Position numbers and translations under genes: made by a program. The notes under the pieces were generated by a model that did not search any database, had not been told where the DNA came from, and worked only from the letters and a program-made list of their open reading frames with translations. Source: Luteirhabdus salina (GTDB lineage Bacteria > Bacteroidota > Bacteroidia > Flavobacteriales > Flavobacteriaceae). Taken from it: 64,000 nucleotides of DNA. The stretch is from contig JALAHT010000004.1 of NCBI GenBank assembly GCA_025384855.1, positions 189,846 to 253,845 on the forward strand, given 5' to 3'. Below are positions 58,459 to 64,000 of the stretch, one piece after another. How positions within the stretch are numbered: the first letter of the stretch is position 1; the number at the start of each line of letters is the position of its first letter.

Positions 58459-59295
58459 ATGGTTAAGTTCCTACTTCAAGAATCGGAAACAGCATGGTTA
58501 GCTCCCTATGCATACACTATAGTTTTACTAGGCTTTGCATTCTTTCTATTTCGGGTATTTGAAAATTGGTACGCTGGTAAGTATTCCAAACCGTTGGTTC
58601 GCCACTATCTTTCCTATCGCAAGCTATCATATCCCCGACAATTGGTATTGGAAAAGGAATTGCGGTTTTACAATCAGCTATCTGCCAAGCATAAAATACA
58701 GTTTCAACACCGAGTGGCTACTTTTATTAAAGAGAAGAATTTTGTAGGTCGACAGGGGCTTGAAGTCACCGACCGTATGAAAACCCTCATTGCGGGTATT
58801 GGCTGTATGTTGAGTTTTGGAAGGAAAAACTACTTGTATTCCTTAATAGAGCATATCCTTTTGTACCCGAATGAATTTTACAGCACAGTAAACGATGCAG
58901 ACCATAAGGGTGAATTCAATCCCAGAGAACGCGCTATGGTGCTATCATGGGCCGATTTCGAAAAAGGATATGAAATTGATAATGACAATATAAACCTTGG
59001 AATCCATGAATTTATGCACGCCATGCAGTTAGAGGCAAAGAAAAGTCGCGATTTGGACTCCAATCGATTTCAAACGGAATTTCAAAACATCCTAAAACGG
59101 CTGACACACCAAGAAGTAAAGGATACGTTGGACAAAACACGTTTTTTCAGAGCATATGCGTTTACAAATGAATTTGAATTTATGGCTGTCTTAGCCGAAT
59201 ACTTTATTGAATCGCCAGAGGAATTTCAATCGCATTTCCCACAGTTGTTCGAACATATGCGCAAACTTCTTAATTTTCGGTTTGCAGGGTACTAG
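58459..59295 (+). CDS. MtfA-like zinc metallopeptidase
   Basis: 278 residues. One N-terminal helix (about 17-33), then an MtfA-type peptidase with the zinc motif HEFMH at 183-187 and a downstream glutamate in FEFMAVLAEYF. E. coli MtfA lacks this N-terminal anchor and cleaves the glucose regulator Mlc region; here the target is unknown. The last 26 bases overlap the end of ypdA on the other strand. Confidence 0.85.
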   Translation: MVKFLLQESETAWLAPYAYTIVLLGFAFFLFRVFENWYAGKYSKPLVRHYLSYRKLSYPRQLVLEKELRFYNQLSAKHKIQFQHRVATFIKEKNFVGRQGLEVTDRMKTLIAGIGCMLSFGRKNYLYSLIEHILLYPNEFYSTVNDADHKGEFNPRERAMVLSWADFEKGYEIDNDNINLGIHEFMHAMQLEAKKSRDLDSNRFQTEFQNILKRLTHQEVKDTLDKTRFFRAYAFTNEFEFMAVLAEYFIESPEEFQSHFPQLFEHMRKLLNFRFAGY

Positions 59296-60256
59296 CTTTT
59301 TCTGAAATATGCTGAATAATCAATTCGGCATGAACTCTAGAATTCTCGATAAACCATTTGTGCGTTTCCATTCCGCCACAGATGACACCTGCCAAATATA
59401 GTCCCTCGACGTTGGTTTCCATCGTCTCCGGATCGTAGGTTGGAAAATAATTCGAACTATCGGAAAGCGTTACACCCATTTTCTCCAAGAAGTTAAAATC
59501 GGGTCGATAGCCCGTTAAAGCTAACACGAAATCATTCTCCAATTCCTTTTCGCCCTCTGGCGTCTCAATACGTACCGAATTTTCCTTAATTTCTGTAATG
59601 TTGCTATTGAAATATGCCTTTATACTACCCTCTTCAATTCTGTTTTCAATATCTGGCTTTACCCAATATTTCACGCGTTCGCCTATGGACGGGCCTCGAA
59701 CTACCATCGTAACATCGCCGCCCTTTCGCCATATTTCCAAGGCAGCATCTACCGAGCTATTACTTGCACCCACCACTATCGTTTTTTGAAGGACGTAGGG
59801 ATGGGCTTCCTTAAAGTAATGCGACACTTTTTCTAACTCTTCACCGGGAACACCAATCTCTTTTGGGATGTCATAAAAACCAGTACTTACCACAACATAG
59901 TTGGCTTCATATTGGGCTTTATTGGAAGCAATGTTAAATGTAGTGCCCTGCTTCTGAACTGATGTTATTTCTTCATATAAATGAATGTTGAGATCGTTAG
60001 CGGTAACGACCCTGCGGTAGTATTCCAACGCTTCATCCCGGTTTGGTTTCGGATTATTACTGATGAAGGGGATGCCGCCAATCTCAAGTTTTTCCGAAGT
60101 TGAAAAGAAAGTCATATTAAGCGGATAGTGGTAAAGTGAATTGGTTAATGTCCCTTTTTCAACCACTACATAAGACAGGTTTTCCTTTTTGCATTCCAAG
60201 GCACAGGCAATTCCAATGGGCCCCGCACCAATGATAAGTACATCCACTTTTTTCAT
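59270..60256 (-). CDS. ypdA: YpdA-family bacillithiol disulfide reductase
   Basis: 328 residues starting MKKVDVLIIGAGPIGIACALE. A 27-codon upstream extension to 60337 overlaps the propeller gene and was rejected. FAD fold GAGPIG, second nucleotide fold VVGASNSSVDAALE, and NYFPTYDPETMETNVEGLYLAGVICGG are typical of YpdA, an NADPH-dependent flavoprotein that reduces oxidised bacillithiol. It implies bacillithiol as low-molecular-weight thiol, and so bacillithiol persulfide as a possible substrate of the CstB-like proteins. Confidence 0.87.
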   Translation of the reverse strand: MKKVDVLIIGAGPIGIACALECKKENLSYVVVEKGTLTNSLYHYPLNMTFFSTSEKLEIGGIPFISNNPKPNRDEALEYYRRVVTANDLNIHLYEEITSVQKQGTTFNIASNKAQYEANYVVVSTGFYDIPKEIGVPGEELEKVSHYFKEAHPYVLQKTIVVGASNSSVDAALEIWRKGGDVTMVVRGPSIGERVKYWVKPDIENRIEEGSIKAYFNSNITEIKENSVRIETPEGEKELENDFVLALTGYRPDFNFLEKMGVTLSDSSNYFPTYDPETMETNVEGLYLAGVICGGMETHKWFIENSRVHAELIIQHISEKASTLQTEN

Positions 60257-60333
60257 AAATGTAAAGGTACAAAAGGCTATCCTTAGAAATTTTGCTTTTA
60301 AGATAGGCTTTACATCCTGCAGTATAAAGAAAA

Positions 60334-61458
60334 TCAATTTTGGTGTATAACTTTGATTTTTTGGGATACACTTCTATAACCGCTTGTAGCCTTTACTATA
60401 TAAATACCGTTTGCTAAAGCTGAGGCATCTAGATTTTCTTGTCCCTGTGAAATGTTTAAAATGCTTTTCCCCGTTAGCGAGTAGATGATGATTGAATCGA
60501 ATTGTTGCCATACATCCTTATGTATTTCGAATCGGCTTCCTACCGATGGAGTAATTAAAGCCATATCATCTTTTTTTTGATCGGTAATTGAAAGTGTTTC
60601 ACGATCGAAGAGCACGACCGCATTTGGTTGAAGTAGATTTCCCAGGCCGCTCGCAACCGTATTTTCAACAAATGTGCCATCGTTTTGATATTGCTTCACT
60701 TCGGCCGTACTGCCATTTCCCACCAAGATATTTCCGTTTTCAAGAAAATCGACACCTTCACATTGTCCGAGTCCTGTTATAAAGGTATCGACATGTATTC
60801 CGTTTTCATCATATTCCTCAATATTACCAGCATTCCAATCCAACACAAACAAACGGTCATCATCATCAAAGAAAATATTCGTCGGACCAGATAATTCAGT
60901 ATTATCTATGTATTCCCCTAAGAGATTACCATCGCTATCAAATTGGGTCACATTCGCATTCGAAAATGAAGAAACGTATAAGTTTCCTTCGCTATCCCAA
61001 TCCATTCCAATACTTCTCGGAACGCCTTCACTGGTAAATTCATCTACGAAGGTTCCATCGGTTTCGTACCGCAGTACCTTATTGTCGGTTGAACTCCATT
61101 GAAGCACATATAGTAGTCCATCCGCTCCAATTTCCATCCGTGTCGGTCCGCCAGCGACTGTAGCAAACTCATCGATGTATTCTCCAGTACTCCCGTTATA
61201 CCGATTGATTTCATTTGTAGTAAGGTTTGAAATGAGTACTTCATTTTGCTCAGGTAGAAAAACAATATCCTGCGGCCATCCCAGCTCATCATTGATAAAG
61301 GTAACGGGGTTACTGCCATCAAGATCGTACTGAACAATCTGCCATGGTCCGTTGTTGAAGTTTCCAGCATCACTGACATATATCTTTATATCTTGTGCGT
61401 GAATGTCTACGGATAAAAGTAAGGCTGAAACTAGTAAGTAAAGGAAGGTTTTCATCAT
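60334..61458 (-). CDS. Secreted beta-propeller protein with type IX secretion C-terminal domain
   Basis: 374 residues with signal peptide ending DIHAQ. About six NHL/SMP30-like blades (each like GADGLLYVLQWSSTDNKVLRY) form a six-bladed propeller. The last ~80 residues, with IIYSLTGKSILNISQGQ and ANGIYIVKATSGY, are a type A sorting domain for the type IX secretion system. Probably anchored to or released from the cell surface. Ligand unknown. The true start may be one codon later. Confidence 0.85.
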   Translation of the reverse strand: MMKTFLYLLVSALLLSVDIHAQDIKIYVSDAGNFNNGPWQIVQYDLDGSNPVTFINDELGWPQDIVFLPEQNEVLISNLTTNEINRYNGSTGEYIDEFATVAGGPTRMEIGADGLLYVLQWSSTDNKVLRYETDGTFVDEFTSEGVPRSIGMDWDSEGNLYVSSFSNANVTQFDSDGNLLGEYIDNTELSGPTNIFFDDDDRLFVLDWNAGNIEEYDENGIHVDTFITGLGQCEGVDFLENGNILVGNGSTAEVKQYQNDGTFVENTVASGLGNLLQPNAVVLFDRETLSITDQKKDDMALITPSVGSRFEIHKDVWQQFDSIIIYSLTGKSILNISQGQENLDASALANGIYIVKATSGYRSVSQKIKVIHQN

Positions 61459-61524
61459 ACAGATTTTAAAGTTTTCACTAATGTATGCTGAAGTAAATAG
61501 AAAGGAGTTCAGAATTATAAAACG

Positions 61525-62637
61525 CTACCGAATTGGTTTTTTCTGAACGGTCACCTTTGTTCTATATGCGATGGGCGTAGTGTGGTGTTTTTCCTTGAAA
61601 GCTTTGTAAAAGGCAGCTTTACTGTTGAAGCCAACTTCAAAATAAATACTTTTGATATTACGCTGCGGTTCTGTTTCCAAAAGCTTTTCGGCTTCCGTTA
61701 AACGATACCCATTCACAAAATTATTGAAGTTTGTCGCTGCTTTTTCATTGATTACCTTAGAAAGCAGATGGGTGGTAAAATTGGTTCGGTCGGCTAAATC
61801 GGCCAAGCGCAGCTCATTATCCAAAAATGGTTTCTCTCGCTCCATGTAACGACAGACATTTTGGTATAGTTCGTCCAGCAGTTGATCTTCGAAGTTTTTA
61901 TCTTTATCGGGTTTTGGAACGAAAAGGCTGGCATAAAATTCCCCATCAAAAACCTTAGGTTGTTTAAAGATGAAATAGCCAATGGTATAAATAGAGATCG
62001 TCATCATGGCGGAGATAGCATAGTCCCACTCCGAGTTGAAGAAGGAAAATTGAACCAATACATAGTAAGACATATAGGCAGTAAGAAATAAGGTATAGAG
62101 GATAAGCAACACGGCTGCCCAACGATGTCGAATTTTAGCAACTTCGGTAGCAATTTGCCTGTTAAAAAACCAGATTCTTCCACATAGAAAAAGGTAGATT
62201 CCCATATGGATGGCAATCAGCCAATGATGCTGAATTTGTGGAAACCAAGGGTTTGGATTGGAAGCTCCATTAAGAATTGAAATTGAAAAGCTTACCCATG
62301 CAAGGCCGGCCAAACCAGTGGGAATAAAATGCCAGAGAAAATGGCCCAAGAACCTTTTCTTATAAAGCCTTAAAACATAAAGGTATAGTAACGGGCCAGT
62401 AGCATAGTAGGCTACAGCTGGAAAATAGATAAGATATGGAAACACTCGTTGATATCCCGTCCAGTACAGTACATATTGCAATAATATAAGACTAAAGCTA
62501 AGGATGAAAAAAGCAATGGGAGCTATCTTTCTACTTCGAATGGAAAGTAAAATGATAAAGAGAAAAAAACCCATAACTACGGCGACTCCAAATCCTGCCG
62601 TCCATGTATCGAATGTTGGGGCTGGCTGCATATCCAA
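61525..62637 (-). CDS. Membrane-bound AraC-family regulator
   Basis: 370 residues: seven predicted helices (about 10-230) and a cytoplasmic AraC DNA-binding domain (about 265-365) with LRLADLADRTNFTTHLLSKVIN and IKSIYFEVGFNSKAAFYKAFKEKH. This design, common in flavobacteria, joins a membrane sensor directly to DNA binding. The neighbouring secreted propeller on the same strand is a possible target. Confidence 0.9.
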   Translation of the reverse strand: MDMQPAPTFDTWTAGFGVAVVMGFFLFIILLSIRSRKIAPIAFFILSFSLILLQYVLYWTGYQRVFPYLIYFPAVAYYATGPLLYLYVLRLYKKRFLGHFLWHFIPTGLAGLAWVSFSISILNGASNPNPWFPQIQHHWLIAIHMGIYLFLCGRIWFFNRQIATEVAKIRHRWAAVLLILYTLFLTAYMSYYVLVQFSFFNSEWDYAISAMMTISIYTIGYFIFKQPKVFDGEFYASLFVPKPDKDKNFEDQLLDELYQNVCRYMEREKPFLDNELRLADLADRTNFTTHLLSKVINEKAATNFNNFVNGYRLTEAEKLLETEPQRNIKSIYFEVGFNSKAAFYKAFKEKHHTTPIAYRTKVTVQKKPIR

Positions 62638-62716
62638 ATATACAGTTTCCCAACCATCAGGGGTTAAAACCGAAGTCTCGAATTATAAAAATGGACTTAT
62701 TCGTGAAGAAAAAACA

Positions 62717-63364
62717 TTATTTCAAGCTTTTGATCGCAGCTTTGGGATCGTCGGCCTTAAAAACAAAGCTTCCTGCCACCAAGACATCGGCACCTGCGTC
62801 TACCAATTGGGCTGCATTTTTATTGGTTACGCCACCATCGATCTCGATTTGGGTACTAGCACCCTGTTCTTCGATCATTTTTTTTAGTTGCTTGACCTTC
62901 GTGTAGGTGTTTTCTATAAAGCTTTGACCTCCAAAACCCGGATTTACGCTCATCATACACACAAGGTCTATATCCTGAAGGGTATCTTTTAATACTGAAA
63001 CATTGGTGTGTGGATTCAAGGCTACGCCAGCCTTCATCCCTTCCGCTTTAATAGCCTGAAGGGTCCGGTGTAGGTGAGTAGAGGCCTCATAGTGAACCGT
63101 TAAAACGTCGGCTCCCAGAAGTGCAAAATCCTTTACATAGCGTTCAGGTTGCGCAATCATTAAATGAACATCCAATGGTTTTTTGGCATGTCTCGAAATC
63201 GCTTCAATTACAGGCATTCCAAAAGATATATTAGGAACAAAAACACCGTCCATAACATCTAGGTGAAACCAATCGGCATCACTTTCGTTAACCATCTTGA
63301 TATCTTTCTCAAGATTTGCAAAATCGGCGGCTAGAATAGAAGGTGCAATTATGGGATGACTCAT
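62717..63364 (-). CDS. rpe: Ribulose-phosphate 3-epimerase
   Basis: 215 residues, TIM barrel. Catalytic and metal-binding motifs: IAPSILAADFANLE, FHLDVMDGVFVPN, LDVHLMI, MSVNPGFGGQSFI and IEIDGGV. It interconverts ribulose-5-phosphate and xylulose-5-phosphate in the pentose phosphate pathway. Its start overlaps the BLUF gene stop (ATGA). Confidence 0.96.
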   Translation of the reverse strand: MSHPIIAPSILAADFANLEKDIKMVNESDADWFHLDVMDGVFVPNISFGMPVIEAISRHAKKPLDVHLMIAQPERYVKDFALLGADVLTVHYEASTHLHRTLQAIKAEGMKAGVALNPHTNVSVLKDTLQDIDLVCMMSVNPGFGGQSFIENTYTKVKQLKKMIEEQGASTQIEIDGGVTNKNAAQLVDAGADVLVAGSFVFKADDPKAAIKSLK

Positions 63365-63768
63365 GCTGGTATCAAAAATGGGTTTAGAACCCGTTGTACT
63401 TTATCGGAAAAGGGAGATTCTTTTTTGTTGATATCTAAATACTTTCTGATTTTCTCCAACTCTTCCGATGTTTTTACAACATTGAATTTTGAACTATATC
63501 CACTGAAAATATCTCTTGGCAATCGGTGGTTTATCAACACTTCAATGTTTCGGTGTCGTTGGTCTTTTTGTATGGCTTCAAATAAGGGCTGAATAGTTTT
63601 TTCTCTGCCTTCCAAAACCTGAAAAAAATGACCAAGGCCATGCAAAAGTATACCATTTATATTGTTCTGCTGATTGTTTTTCAAGGTAGTTTGAAATATA
63701 TCTTCTATTTCAATAGCTGAAATGCCATCATGAGCCTCGCTCACGTAGCAAATTGTGTGATTCATCAT
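63361..63768 (-). CDS. BLUF-domain blue-light sensor
   Basis: 135 residues, nearly all BLUF domain. The flavin-site residues are Y8 (ICYVSEA), an asparagine at 31 or 32, and Q50 (GHFFQVLEG), so a working light-sensing flavin site is expected. A ~40-residue C-terminal helical cap follows and there is no output domain, so it should act through protein contacts. It is translationally coupled to rpe. The start may be the second methionine. Confidence 0.9.
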   Translation of the reverse strand: MMNHTICYVSEAHDGISAIEIEDIFQTTLKNNQQNNINGILLHGLGHFFQVLEGREKTIQPLFEAIQKDQRHRNIEVLINHRLPRDIFSGYSSKFNVVKTSEELEKIRKYLDINKKESPFSDKVQRVLNPFLIPA

Positions 63769-63880
63769 ATTACTTTATAGGCGACAATTGCTTGTCTATA
63801 GTTGTTGTTGTAAGAAATATACTGAAGTATTTGATAAATTGAAAAAACAGCTACTTATTTTAAGATTTTCATAAGAAAAA

Positions 63881-63903
63881 ACCTCCGGTAATCAGCCGGA
63901 GGT
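63881..63903 (-). terminator. Terminator of the gene entering from the right
   Basis: ACCTCCGG (63881-63888) and CCGGAGGT (63896-63903), followed on the minus strand by a TTTTTT run. Confidence 0.82.
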
Positions 63904-63959
63904 CATTCATCAATCAAAAAACGAACAGTTATGATGAACTGTCGTTGCCATAATTTAGG

Positions 63960-64000
63960 TTATCCTAAATAAGTCTTCAAAATTTTACTGCGTGACGTAT
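63960..64000 (-). CDS. rpoD: Probable RNA polymerase sigma factor RpoD, last residues (partial)
   Basis: Only the C-terminal dozen residues, TSRSKILKTYLG and TAA, are visible. This ending and the neighbourhood with rpe match the primary sigma factor of flavobacteria, and a strong terminator follows. With so few residues the call rests partly on gene order. Confidence 0.55.
   Translation of the reverse strand, partial: TSRSKILKTYLG

Noticed and set aside
1-64000. CRISPR arrays, tRNA and rRNA genes
   Set aside because: No regularly spaced direct repeats, cloverleaf genes or rRNA motifs were recognised on either strand.

Overview
The window comes from a member of the Bacteroidota, most likely a marine Flavobacteriaceae. 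The evidence is a SusC/SusD pair, a type IX secretion C-terminal domain, a fused CcoN-CcoO cbb3 oxidase, a fused CzcA-TolC metal pump, YpdA, and promoters with the Bacteroidota -7 box TAnnTTTG in place of sigma70 boxes. I saw no rRNA, tRNA, CRISPR array or complete insertion sequence.

Layout. (1) 1-8455, minus strand: an acetate/short-chain carboxylate module with a porin, a two-part sodium:solute symporter, a symporter-histidine kinase fusion, a stand-alone receiver, an acyl-CoA synthetase (cut by the window edge) and a small zinc-ribbon/HTH protein. (2) 8580-11168: a cNMP/CBS/DUF294 protein and a DnaQ-type exonuclease. (3) 11184-20907: a reactive-sulfur island with rhodanese, HMA protein, cytochrome c lipoprotein, two methyltransferases, two CstB-like persulfide dioxygenase-rhodanese fusions, a TauE-type exporter, a sulfide:quinone oxidoreductase, a DUF2892 protein and a Crp/Fnr regulator; upp sits inside it on the other strand. 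(4) 20906-27198, minus: LytTR regulator, TPR histidine kinase, and a 1180-residue fibre-like protein with an S74 chaperone domain. (5) 27425-40621: 1-Cys peroxiredoxin, a frameshifted CzcA-TolC pump with its adaptor, then a second tripartite RND pump. (6) 40619-52750: cbb3 oxidase genes (ccoI, ccoS, ccoNO, ccoQ, ccoP, ccoG, ccoH) followed by ric and hemN. (7) 52818-64000: SusCD, MtfA-like peptidase, YpdA, a secreted beta-propeller, an AraC regulator, rpe, a BLUF photoreceptor and the end of a probable rpoD.

The main new observation is a promoter code shared across regions 3, 5 and 6. Eight promoters carry a perfect GTAAC-N4-GTTAC palindrome, and in seven of them its centre lies exactly 36.5 bases upstream of the last base of the TAnnTTT[GA] box (37.5 in the eighth). 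That is the class II activator position, near -41.5. The sites precede the rhodanese operon, both CstB-like genes, the Crp/Fnr gene itself, TauE, the sulfide:quinone oxidoreductase, the peroxiredoxin and the second RND pump. I infer that the Crp/Fnr protein at 16190-16831 activates this set, including its own gene, in response to reactive sulfur or a related stress. A sister code, TGAC-N4-[AG]TCA, sits at the same 36.5-base distance before ccoI, ccoS and hemN and fits a separate Fnr-type oxygen regulon whose regulator is not in the window.

Together the genes describe a cell that takes up acetate, respires at low oxygen with a cbb3 oxidase, passes electrons from sulfide to quinone, oxidises and exports the products, and protects itself with a peroxiredoxin and efflux pumps.
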